Assembly (NCBI RefSeq): GCF_002795845.1
Contig: NZ_CP011797.1
Span: 519,501 to 583,500, forward strand
Length of the DNA stretch: 64,000 bases
Direction: 5' to 3'
DNA from: Reinekea forsetii
Lineage (GTDB): Bacteria > Pseudomonadota > Gammaproteobacteria > Pseudomonadales > Natronospirillaceae
Both the position numbers and the translations under genes were made by a program. Shown one piece after another: positions 15,954-23,837 of the stretch (the first letter of the stretch is position 1; each line of letters starts with the position of its first letter). The notes beneath the pieces were generated by a model, which did no database searches, was not told where the DNA came from, and saw only the letters and a list, made by a program, of their open reading frames with translations.

Positions 15954-17126
15954 ATGACTGAGCACGAACAGGATAAATTGCAGACGCCGAGCCCCGCAAA
16001 GGCTGCAGATACAACCAGGGCGCCAACGCAGGACTCTTCAGGCGAGAAGGCGAGCGTCGGTGGCGCAAAAAATACCGGCCAAAGCGCTCAGCCGGCTGGG
16101 GCTGAAAAAGCGAGTAATGCAGGCGGCTCCGTAGCCGGCAAGGCCGAGCATCCGGCCCGCAGACCCGCACTGCGCCGGCTAGCGTGGTTGCTGCTCGTGA
16201 CGGCGGTTGTTGCTGCCGTGGCCGCCGCCGGCTTCAGCTTTTGGCAAATAAATCAGCGTGCCATAGCGGCCTTTGGGCTGCAACAGCAGTCCCTGGAAAC
16301 CCGCCTCGAAGAAAGCCAGCGGCAGATCGCACAACTGCAGGTCGGCAACCAGGAATCCAGTGCGGCTTGGCAGCAGGCCGTGAGTAAGTTGGAAACCCTG
16401 GTGATCGATTCGGCTCAGCGCCTGAATCGGGTTGCCAATCGCAATGAAAATCGCTGGCCGTTGGAGGAAGCCCTGACTCTAACCCGCTTGGCCCAGCAGC
16501 GCTTGCAGCTGGATGCATCGGCCCTGGTCGCAACCGGTCTATTGCGTTCGGCGGACGAGATTCTATCGACCCTAGACCAGGCGGCGGTGTTGCCATTACG
16601 TCGTCAATTGGCGATCGATCTGCTGGCCCTGGACTCGGTTGCGTCGGCCGATGTGAATGGTCTCTACTTTGCGCTCGATGCCCTTGCGGGCCAAATTAAA
16701 GCACTCAGTTGGGTGCCCAAACCCAGTCTGCCAAAGGCTTTACCTGTCAATGACACACCCCTGACCGGTTTCTGGCACAGTCTCAAACAGATTGTGGTGA
16801 TCCAGCGGCTTGATGTTCCGATGCAAGCCCCAGCCCTGATGAACGACTTTGAACGCTGGCGTCAGCATCAGCTGCTGCTCATCGATCAGAGTCAGTTAGC
16901 GCTGCTGGCCCGGAATCAGGATCTGTTCGATGTTGCCCTGAGTCAAACGCGGGACGTCTTGGCGCAAATGGCCAGCCAATTCCCGACCGAGGTTTGGCAG
17001 CAGCAATTGACCGCTATGCAAACGGCGGTGTTGAATCCGCAATGGCCTGATCTCCAGGGCAGTCGCGCGGCCATCGAAATGTATCTGTCGGAACAGACTG
17101 CACCCGTTGTGGAGGTCACCCAATGA
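15954..17126 (+). CDS. hemX: HemX-type inner-membrane protein
   Basis: 390 residues. A polar Ala/Gly/Lys-rich cytoplasmic N-terminus (about 1-75) is followed by one membrane helix near 76-100 (LLLVTAVVAAVAAAGFSFW) and a long periplasmic region. That region starts with a coiled coil (QQQSLETRLEESQRQIAQLQ) and continues as a helical domain. This is the HemX family, sometimes named uroporphyrinogen-III C-methyltransferase by operon context, but no SAM-binding methyltransferase domain is visible. Its stop overlaps the hemY start by ATGA. The biochemical role is unknown. Confidence 0.8.
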   Translation: MTEHEQDKLQTPSPAKAADTTRAPTQDSSGEKASVGGAKNTGQSAQPAGAEKASNAGGSVAGKAEHPARRPALRRLAWLLLVTAVVAAVAAAGFSFWQINQRAIAAFGLQQQSLETRLEESQRQIAQLQVGNQESSAAWQQAVSKLETLVIDSAQRLNRVANRNENRWPLEEALTLTRLAQQRLQLDASALVATGLLRSADEILSTLDQAAVLPLRRQLAIDLLALDSVASADVNGLYFALDALAGQIKALSWVPKPSLPKALPVNDTPLTGFWHSLKQIVVIQRLDVPMQAPALMNDFERWRQHQLLLIDQSQLALLARNQDLFDVALSQTRDVLAQMASQFPTEVWQQQLTAMQTAVLNPQWPDLQGSRAAIEMYLSEQTAPVVEVTQ

Positions 17127-18283
17127 CTCGACTGATGGGGTGGGTTGTGGTCTTGGCCATACTGCTGTTGCTGGGCGGTGCGCTGGCGCAGATGATGATC
17201 GCAGACGCCGGGGTGATTATGGTCGCTTGGCACGGTTGGTTGATCGAAACCACCTTTTGGAGCGGTCTGGCGTTGATCATCAGTCTGCTGATTGCGCTCC
17301 TTGGACTGGTGGCCCTATGGCGCAAACTGGGGCCCACGCGAATGCTCAGTCGCTATCGATTGCGGCGCGATCAGAAGGCCGCTAAGAAGGAAACCGCCAT
17401 TGCCATCACCAGCTGGCTCGATGGCGACGATGATCGCGCCTTGACCGCCTTGCAACGCGTCGCCAATGCCGGCGGCTCCGACCGGTTGCCGCAGGCCATC
17501 GCCTTGGCCATTGGCCTGACACAGGGCGAGTGGCCCGAGCGCTATGCCGCCTTTGTCGCCAATGACCCGGAATTAAAGCTTTTTGCCCAGACCTTGCAGG
17601 CCGAACGCTGCTGGCAGGCCAAGGACTACGGAGCCTTTGTTACCTTATTACAGGCGCATTCGGATCTGGCTCAGGTATCTTGGTTGCGGGAACGTTTTTG
17701 GCAAGCCCTCTACGAGCAGGCGCACTATGCCGCGCTGCTGACCGGTGTCAATGAGGCGGCGCACATCCAACCACAACTTCGCGAACACTGGTTGATCAAG
17801 ACGGTAACCGCGGCGCTGCAGCAAGCCCAGGGCGATGAAACCGCACTGGTGACAATTTTAAAGCCGTTGGCCAAAGCCCAGCGAAACCTGCCGGATATCT
17901 TGGTCGCCGAGATCCGCTATTTGGTCTCGATTGGTCAGCATGCCAATGCTTTTAAACGGGCGAAAAACCTGTTGGAACGACCCGGCCAGAGTGAGCACAG
18001 CGCCCTGCTGATCGACTTGCAGATTGCCAATCTGGACAAGCTGAGCTGGCTCGAGAATCATACCCCAGTGACCTGCGGACCGATTTTTTGCCGTACCCTA
18101 GGCCTGGTAAACTTGCAGCAACAGCTCTGGGGTAGTGCACAAAGTTGGTTGGAGCAGGGTTGGCAACAACAGGATCGCCAGTCTGGTTTGAAATTGGCCG
18201 AGCTCTTTGAGCAGCGCAATATGACCGACCAGGCCCAACGCATCTATAAACAGCTGGCCCAGCGCCCGCACACCAATCCCTAG
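17123..18283 (+). CDS. hemY: HemY-type inner-membrane TPR protein
   Basis: 386 residues with two N-terminal membrane helices (about 5-27 and 43-66) and a HemY_N domain, followed by TPR-like helical repeats. This gammaproteobacterial HemY is not the protoporphyrinogen oxidase of Gram-positives. It is conserved beside hemCDX and thought to scaffold late haem-pathway steps. The start codon overlaps the hemX stop (ATGA), pointing to translational coupling. Confidence 0.82.
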   Translation: MTRLMGWVVVLAILLLLGGALAQMMIADAGVIMVAWHGWLIETTFWSGLALIISLLIALLGLVALWRKLGPTRMLSRYRLRRDQKAAKKETAIAITSWLDGDDDRALTALQRVANAGGSDRLPQAIALAIGLTQGEWPERYAAFVANDPELKLFAQTLQAERCWQAKDYGAFVTLLQAHSDLAQVSWLRERFWQALYEQAHYAALLTGVNEAAHIQPQLREHWLIKTVTAALQQAQGDETALVTILKPLAKAQRNLPDILVAEIRYLVSIGQHANAFKRAKNLLERPGQSEHSALLIDLQIANLDKLSWLENHTPVTCGPIFCRTLGLVNLQQQLWGSAQSWLEQGWQQQDRQSGLKLAELFEQRNMTDQAQRIYKQLAQRPHTNP

Positions 18284-18291
18284 GCGGACCG

Positions 18292-18774
18292 ATGGCTGAA
18301 GAACTGCTCACCAACACCGGCGCCGATCGGCGCAGCCGTTATCAGCAATTGCTGGCGCAGCTGCAAGCCTTGACGGCGGGCGAGCCCAATAGGGTCGCTA
18401 ATCTGGCCAATGTTGCGGCCGCGTTACGCCAGACCTTTGGTTTTTTCTGGGTCGGCTTCTATCTGGTCGATGGCGATGAATTGGTCTTGGGGCCGTTCCA
18501 AGGCGACATCGCTTGTACCCGAATTGGCCTTGGTCGGGGGGTCTGCGGCGTTGCCTGGCAAACCGGCGAGGCCCAGTGGGTACCGGATGTCGATGCCTTT
18601 CCCGGCCATATTGCCTGCAGCAGTGCGTCGCGCTCCGAAGTGGTCGTGCCGCTGATTAAAGATCGGGTTGTGATCGGCGTATTGGATGTCGACAGCGACC
18701 GCTTGGACGACTTTAGCCAGAGCGATGTGGAGGGTTTGACCGCGCTCTGTGCTTGGCTGGTGACTTTGTTGTAA
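18292..18774 (+). CDS. msrC: free methionine-(R)-sulfoxide reductase (GAF domain)
   Basis: 160-residue single GAF domain. Cys75, Cys85 and Cys109 (IACTRI, RGVCGVA, GHIACSS) match the three redox cysteines of E. coli fRMsr (84, 94, 118) with a constant offset of nine, and the family SEVVVPLI follows. It reduces free methionine-R-sulfoxide with thioredoxin. It lies eight bases after hemY, so it is probably the last gene of the hemCDXY transcript. A weak inverted repeat (AACACC / GGTGTT, 18773-18796) overlaps its stop. Confidence 0.87.
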   Translation: MAEELLTNTGADRRSRYQQLLAQLQALTAGEPNRVANLANVAAALRQTFGFFWVGFYLVDGDELVLGPFQGDIACTRIGLGRGVCGVAWQTGEAQWVPDVDAFPGHIACSSASRSEVVVPLIKDRVVIGVLDVDSDRLDDFSQSDVEGLTALCAWLVTLL

Positions 18775-19135
18775 CACCGATGTTACATATGGTGTTGAGA
18801 TCCTGCCGCCCCGTCCTTGAACAATAATAGTCCATTTTCCGGCCCCTTAAGCGCCTAACCCTTGGCTTTTTTGACCCAGTTAACACTCTCCCAGTTCACC
18901 CCTTTGTAATATGGTCAGGCTAATGTTGAGCTTTGTTACATTAGGTTGCTCTTGGAGACGTTACTCCATAGACGCTTCGGACTAGAGTAACGCTGTCTGA
19001 ATCATCCAGACTGCACATCAAACCGGCGGTGCGTGTCACCGGCTCGATAGGGTAAGTAGCAGCGCGGGATAGACCAAGCAATTCTAAAATCAGATTTTAA
19101 TCTGTTGACAACAACAACAAAGAAGGGCGTAAAAG
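18775..19135 (+). promoter_or_regulatory. gts operon leader/promoter region
   Basis: A 361-base gap between msrC and gtsA. It contains a perfect 8-bp inverted repeat CGTTACTC / GAGTAACG (18959-18966 and 18985-18992, 18-base spacer), several GTTACA-like half sites, and an AAGAAGGGCG ribosome-binding stretch directly before gtsA. The long leader suits a regulated sugar operon. No confident -35/-10 pair was found. Confidence 0.4.
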
Positions 19136-20383
19136 ATGTTTAAAAAGACACTACTAGCGTTAGCCTTAGGTGGCACTATCGTATCGGCAGCTCAGGCTGG
19201 CGAAGTTGAAGTTCTGCATTGGTGGACTTCCGGTGGCGAAGCAAAATCAATAGCCGTTTTGAAAGAAATGGTCCAAGACGCAGGTCATACCTGGGTTGAC
19301 TCCGCCATCGCCGGTGGCGGTGGTGATAGCGCAATGACCGTATTGCGTTCGCGTGCCGTGTCGGGCAATCCTCCGGGTTCCGCTCAAATCAAGGGTCCTG
19401 CCATTCAAGAATGGGGCGATCTGGGCTTTCTGGCCGATTTGACTGACGTTGCCAAAGCCAACAACTGGGATGGTGTGTTGCCGCCAGTCGTTTCTGACGT
19501 TATGAAGCACAACGGTGTTTACGTTGCCGCGCCTGTGAACGTTCACCGTGTGAACTGGATGTGGGCCAACAAAAAAGTCTTTGATGACAATGGCCTGACA
19601 CCGCCAACCAGCATGAAAGAATTATGGGCTGTATCCGCCAAGCTTGAAAAAGCCGGCATTATCCCAATCGCTCATGGTGGTCAGCCATGGCAGGATTTAA
19701 CGACCTTTGAAGACATTGTCTTATCTGTTGGTGGTGCTGATTTCTTTAACAAAGCATTCGTAAACTTGGATATGGCCGCCATTCAAAGCAAGACCATGAT
19801 TGAGTCGTTTGAAGAGTTCCGTAAGGTTAAAGCCTATACCGACAAAGGCGCGCCAGGACGTGATTGGAACGTGGCCACCAGTATGGTAATCAAGGGCGAG
19901 GCCGCCATGCAGTTTATGGGCGACTGGGCTAAGGGTGAATTCTCTGCAGCCGGCAAGGTCCCAGGCAAAGATTACTACTGCTTGCCATTCCCAGGTACTG
20001 AGGGTGAATACACCTTCAACATCGACTCGTTGGTGATGTTTGAGCAACGTGATGCCGAAAACCAAAAAGCGCAAATGAAAATGGCTGAATTGGTTCTGTC
20101 ACCTAAGTTCCAAGACGTTTTCAACATGAACAAGGGTTCTATCCCAGTTCGTCTTGATCAAGACATGAGCGGATTCGACAGCTGTGCGCAGGCATCTATG
20201 GATACCTTCAAAGCAACGTCTAAATCTGGCAAAGGTCTGGTCCCGTCTATGGCCCACGGTATGGCAACCTACCCAGCGGTTTCCGGTGCAATGGGTGACG
20301 TCGTGACTAACTTCTTCAACTCAGACATGAGCGCTGATGACGCAGTTGTTAAGTTGGCTAATGCCATCAAAGCAAGCATGTAA
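19136..20383 (+). CDS. gtsA: sugar ABC transporter periplasmic binding protein (glucose type)
   Basis: 415 residues with a signal peptide cleaved after AAQA (about residue 21). The mature start, EVEVLHWWTSGGEAKS, is characteristic of Pseudomonas glucose-binding proteins of the GtsA/CUT1 type, as are IKGPAIQEWGDLGFLADLTD and GDWAKGEF. It captures monosaccharide, probably glucose or mannose, in the periplasm for GtsBCD. Two strong hairpins separate it from the permease genes, as is common where the binding protein is made in excess. The sugar specificity is inferred. Confidence 0.88.
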   Translation: MFKKTLLALALGGTIVSAAQAGEVEVLHWWTSGGEAKSIAVLKEMVQDAGHTWVDSAIAGGGGDSAMTVLRSRAVSGNPPGSAQIKGPAIQEWGDLGFLADLTDVAKANNWDGVLPPVVSDVMKHNGVYVAAPVNVHRVNWMWANKKVFDDNGLTPPTSMKELWAVSAKLEKAGIIPIAHGGQPWQDLTTFEDIVLSVGGADFFNKAFVNLDMAAIQSKTMIESFEEFRKVKAYTDKGAPGRDWNVATSMVIKGEAAMQFMGDWAKGEFSAAGKVPGKDYYCLPFPGTEGEYTFNIDSLVMFEQRDAENQKAQMKMAELVLSPKFQDVFNMNKGSIPVRLDQDMSGFDSCAQASMDTFKATSKSGKGLVPSMAHGMATYPAVSGAMGDVVTNFFNSDMSADDAVVKLANAIKASM

Positions 20384-20393
20384 GCTGCTACCG

Positions 20394-20448
20394 AAGTGTC
20401 CCGGCTTTTAGGGACACTTTACTCTGGAACGAGGGTTCGCCTCGTTCC
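20394..20448 (+). promoter_or_regulatory. double hairpin between gtsA and gtsB
   Basis: Two consecutive perfect stems: AAGTGTCCC / GGGACACTT (20394-20402, 20411-20419) and GGAACGAGG / CCTCGTTCC (20426-20434, 20440-20448). Neither is followed by a proper T-run. Such structures after binding-protein genes commonly protect the upstream mRNA from 3' exonucleases or attenuate transcription. Confidence 0.75.
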
Positions 20449-20614
20449 GTATTCAGAACTTTACCGACCCTCTGTCATGTCTAAACAATTCAGTTAGGCG
20501 TTTGGACGGTGGCCGTTCCTGATAAGCAGGCACTATACTGACGGCAGTTCACCGATGACAACGCACTGAGTGCTGATTCGGACCTTCAACGACAATCAAC
20601 AAAACGGAAATCGC

Positions 20615-21502
20615 ATGTCTCAATCCAAACGACCCAAAGGCATAGATTATTGGCTGCCCAAGCTGGTGCTCTCGCCCACCGTAGCGGTAACCATAGTCTT
20701 TATTTATGGCTTTATTATCTGGACAACCATACTGTCCTTCACCAAGTCGCGTATGTTACCGAGCTATGACTTTGCCGGTTTCTCACAATACGTCAAATTA
20801 TTTCAAAACGAACGATGGATGGTTGCACTGACCAACCTAGCCTTGTTCGGAATTCTCTTTATCGCTATCTGTATGATAGTCGGTTTGGTCTTTGCCATCC
20901 TGCTCGATCAAAATATTCGTGCTGAGGGTGCCCTACGCACCATCTACCTATACCCCATGGCATTGTCCTTTATTGTCACCGGTACCATCTGGAAGTGGAT
21001 TTTAAACCCTTCGGTGGGCATCGAAAAATTTATGCGCGATGCGGGGTGGGAAACGTTCAGCTTCGACTGGATAGTCGACTCAGATATGGCCATCTACACC
21101 GTGGTGATAGCCGGTGTCTGGCAGTCCAGTGGTTTCGTTATGGCGATTTTCTTGGCCGGCCTGCGCGGCATCGATACCTCTATTATCAAAGCCGCCCAAC
21201 TCGACGGCGCGAACCTCTTTTCGGTCTATACCCGGATTATTATTCCGTCCATGCGGCCGGTATTTTTCTCAGCTTTTATTATGTTGTCCCATATCGCGAT
21301 AAAGAGTTTTGACCTGGTAATGGCCCTAACGGGCGGTGGACCCGGTACCGCGACGGATGTGCCGGCGATCTTTATGTACCAAATATCCTTTCAACGCTCC
21401 CAGCTCGGGGTGGGTGCCGCATCGGCGGTCATTATGTTGATGGGCGTGGCGGCCATACTGATTCCGTACCTGTACTCTGAGTTAAGGACGAAAGAACAAT
21501 GA
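20615..21502 (+). CDS. gtsB: sugar ABC transporter permease
   Basis: 295-residue MalF-type CUT1 permease with six predicted membrane helices and the EAA-like loop KAAQLDGANLFSVYTRIIIP near the C-terminus, which contacts the ATPase. ATG 20615 is preferred over the open frame starting at GTG 20570, because MSQSKRPKGIDYWLPKLVLSP is the usual N-terminus. Its last four bases overlap gtsC (ATGA). Confidence 0.93.
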   Translation: MSQSKRPKGIDYWLPKLVLSPTVAVTIVFIYGFIIWTTILSFTKSRMLPSYDFAGFSQYVKLFQNERWMVALTNLALFGILFIAICMIVGLVFAILLDQNIRAEGALRTIYLYPMALSFIVTGTIWKWILNPSVGIEKFMRDAGWETFSFDWIVDSDMAIYTVVIAGVWQSSGFVMAIFLAGLRGIDTSIIKAAQLDGANLFSVYTRIIIPSMRPVFFSAFIMLSHIAIKSFDLVMALTGGGPGTATDVPAIFMYQISFQRSQLGVGAASAVIMLMGVAAILIPYLYSELRTKEQ

Positions 21503-22377
21503 ATAAAGTAAAAGACGCCCGTTATAAAGATATTACCGCACGCAGTATTCTCTATGCCGTGCTGGTTATCGTCGCCCTTTATTATTTGGCCCCGCTGTTC
21601 TTGATGATCCTAACGTCGTTTCGCAGCATGGACGAAATCCGGGTCGGCCAACTGATCGAATGGCCCAAGAGTTTCTCCTTTGACGCCTGGCATGCGGCTT
21701 GGAATCAGGTGCAGATCGGTGCGCGCGATGAATTGGGTTTGCAGCCCTATTTTATGAATTCGATCCGCATGGTGATCCCATCGGTGTTGTTGTCGACGCT
21801 CTTTGGTGCCCTAAACGGCTATGTGATCAGCTTCTGGAAATTTCGCGGCAGTGAATTGTTTTTTGCCCTGTTGCTGGCCGGGTGCTTCTTGCCGTTCCAG
21901 GCCATTCTGTTACCGCACTCGATTGTCCTGGGTAAAATGGGCTTAAGCGGCTCTACCACCGGCCTGGTGTTTACCCACGTTGTATACGGGGTCGCCTTTA
22001 CAACCCTGTTTTTTCGCAACTACTACGTCAACTTACCGGGTGAGCTTATTAAGGCCGCCAAGCTTGATGGTGCCGGTTTTTGGATGATTTTTTATCGGAT
22101 TATCTTGCCTATTTCAACACCCATCTTGGTGGTGTCGATTATTTGGCAATTCACCCAAATCTGGAACGACTTCCTCTTTGGCGTGGTTTTTTCCGATCCC
22201 AGTTCGCAACCCATTACCGTGGGCTTAAACAATATGGTCAACTCAACCACAGGTGACAAACGTTACAATATCGATATGGCGGGTGCCATCATCGCTGCCT
22301 TGCCGACCATCTTTGTCTATGTTGTTGCTGGTAAATATTTTGTTCGCGGCCTCACCGCCGGTTCAGTGAAAGGTTAA
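21499..22377 (+). CDS. gtsC: sugar ABC transporter permease
   Basis: 292-residue MalG-type permease with six helices and the EAA loop KAAKLDGAGFWMIFYRIILP. It pairs with GtsB in the inner membrane. It is translationally coupled to gtsB and followed after 15 bases by the ATPase gene, with a taggag ribosome site. Confidence 0.93.
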   Translation: MNKVKDARYKDITARSILYAVLVIVALYYLAPLFLMILTSFRSMDEIRVGQLIEWPKSFSFDAWHAAWNQVQIGARDELGLQPYFMNSIRMVIPSVLLSTLFGALNGYVISFWKFRGSELFFALLLAGCFLPFQAILLPHSIVLGKMGLSGSTTGLVFTHVVYGVAFTTLFFRNYYVNLPGELIKAAKLDGAGFWMIFYRIILPISTPILVVSIIWQFTQIWNDFLFGVVFSDPSSQPITVGLNNMVNSTTGDKRYNIDMAGAIIAALPTIFVYVVAGKYFVRGLTAGSVKG

Positions 22378-22392
22378 TTAGGAGTTCGATTT

Positions 22393-23505
22393 ATGGCTGG
22401 TTTAACGATTCAAAATGTCCAAAAAAGCTTTGGTCAGACTCACATTCTTAAAGGCATTAACCTTGTTATCCCGGATGGCGAGTTTGTCATCCTAGTAGGA
22501 CCATCCGGTTGCGGTAAGTCGACCTTACTCAACTGTATCGCTGGACTGGAAGAAGTCAGCAGCGGTGAAATCTTGATGGGCGACATCGACATGACCTATG
22601 CCGCCCCGAAAGATCGTGATATTGCTATGGTGTTTCAAAGCTACGCGCTCTACCCGAATATGAACGTGCGCAAAAACATCTCCTTCGGTCTTGAAATTCG
22701 TAAGATGCCCAAAGTCGAGATTGAAGAGATCGTGCAGAAGGTTGCCAAGTTGTTGCAGATTACCGATTTGCTCGAACGGAAGCCGTCCCAGCTCTCCGGC
22801 GGTCAGCGCCAGCGTGTTGCGATGGGTCGGTCTTTGGCTCGTCAACCTCAGGTGTTCCTATTCGACGAACCGCTGTCGAACCTGGATGCCAAATTGCGCG
22901 TCGAGATGCGCACCGAGATTAAGAAGCTGCACCACCGTTTAGGTACCACCATTGTGTACGTGACCCACGATCAGATTGAGGCGATGACACTGGCCGACCG
23001 TATCGCCATTATGAAAGGTGGCGAGGTGCAACAGTTCGGTACGCCGCAAGAAGTGTATGACGAACCGGCCAATATCTTTGTCGCCGGCTTTATGGGTTCG
23101 CCCTCCATGAACTTTATCCGCTGTGAAGTGGGTCAAGAGGGCGAGCAGTGTCATGTTGTGGTCACTTCCGAAGGTCACCGCTACAAGTTGCCATCGCCAC
23201 CGTCGCAGGCCAACTTGGCCAAGTACGTCGGCAAAGAAGTTATCCTGGGTATTCGCCCAGAGCAGCTGACCCATGTTATGCCGCACGTTGAGAGCAATGC
23301 CTTCGTCACCAAGGTGGCGATAAAGGTCGAGGTAACCGAACCCACCGGCGCCGATACCCTAGTGCTCACTCGAATCAATGACGAAGAATGCGAATGCCGT
23401 GTCCACCCAGCAGAGGCCAAGCGTCCCGGCGAAATGATGGATGTTTTGTTTAATATGGAGAAGGCGGTCTTCTTTGACTCGGTCACCGAAGCCCGAATTC
23501 TGTAA
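22393..23505 (+). CDS. gtsD: sugar ABC transporter ATPase (CUT1, MalK/UgpC type)
   Basis: 370 residues. Walker A GPSGCGKS is at 36-43, signature LSGGQRQRV and Walker B VFLFDEP follow, with the D-loop LSNLDAKLR and switch His in YVTHDQIEA. The C-terminal 130 residues form the TOBE/regulatory domain of CUT1 ATPases. It powers GtsABC uptake. A rho-independent terminator (23601-23623) ends the operon. Confidence 0.94.
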   Translation: MAGLTIQNVQKSFGQTHILKGINLVIPDGEFVILVGPSGCGKSTLLNCIAGLEEVSSGEILMGDIDMTYAAPKDRDIAMVFQSYALYPNMNVRKNISFGLEIRKMPKVEIEEIVQKVAKLLQITDLLERKPSQLSGGQRQRVAMGRSLARQPQVFLFDEPLSNLDAKLRVEMRTEIKKLHHRLGTTIVYVTHDQIEAMTLADRIAIMKGGEVQQFGTPQEVYDEPANIFVAGFMGSPSMNFIRCEVGQEGEQCHVVVTSEGHRYKLPSPPSQANLAKYVGKEVILGIRPEQLTHVMPHVESNAFVTKVAIKVEVTEPTGADTLVLTRINDEECECRVHPAEAKRPGEMMDVLFNMEKAVFFDSVTEARIL

Positions 23506-23837
23506 TCCTGGGTTGTTGAGGGAATGCCGGCCTGTAGAGCGATGAGTCGGTCAGCGTAAGCTGAGCCCTAGTCCTGTTTACGTCTGTTGTAGGCTTTTAT
23601 ACGCGGCTTTGCCGCGTTTTTTTATGTCTGGATAAAAGCGCTTACGGACTCGGCAAAGGCGCTATTTATTAACTAGACTGATAGCAGCCTGGCCATCCGT
23701 TATACGCTCCAGCTCAACCCCGTGAATGAATGGTCAATTTGAATTATTTTGACAGTCTGGCGATACCTGCCGTATCGCATGACCCATTGGCAGGCAATGC
23801 ATTATCTGACCAGTGGTACTGACCCGGTGGTGACCGT
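23506..23837 (+). other. intergenic region with gts terminator
   Basis: A 332-base gap. The first part holds the gts terminator at 23601-23623; the remainder should hold the promoter of the following sensory gene, but I see no convincing hexamers or repeats. Confidence 0.5.
23601..23623 (+). terminator. rho-independent terminator of gtsABCD
   Basis: Stem ACGCGGC / GCCGCGT with a TTT loop, followed directly by seven T. Confidence 0.9.

Noticed and set aside
15954-17126. HemX as a uroporphyrinogen methyltransferase
   Set aside because: No SAM-binding methyltransferase motifs are present; the name in databases comes from context.
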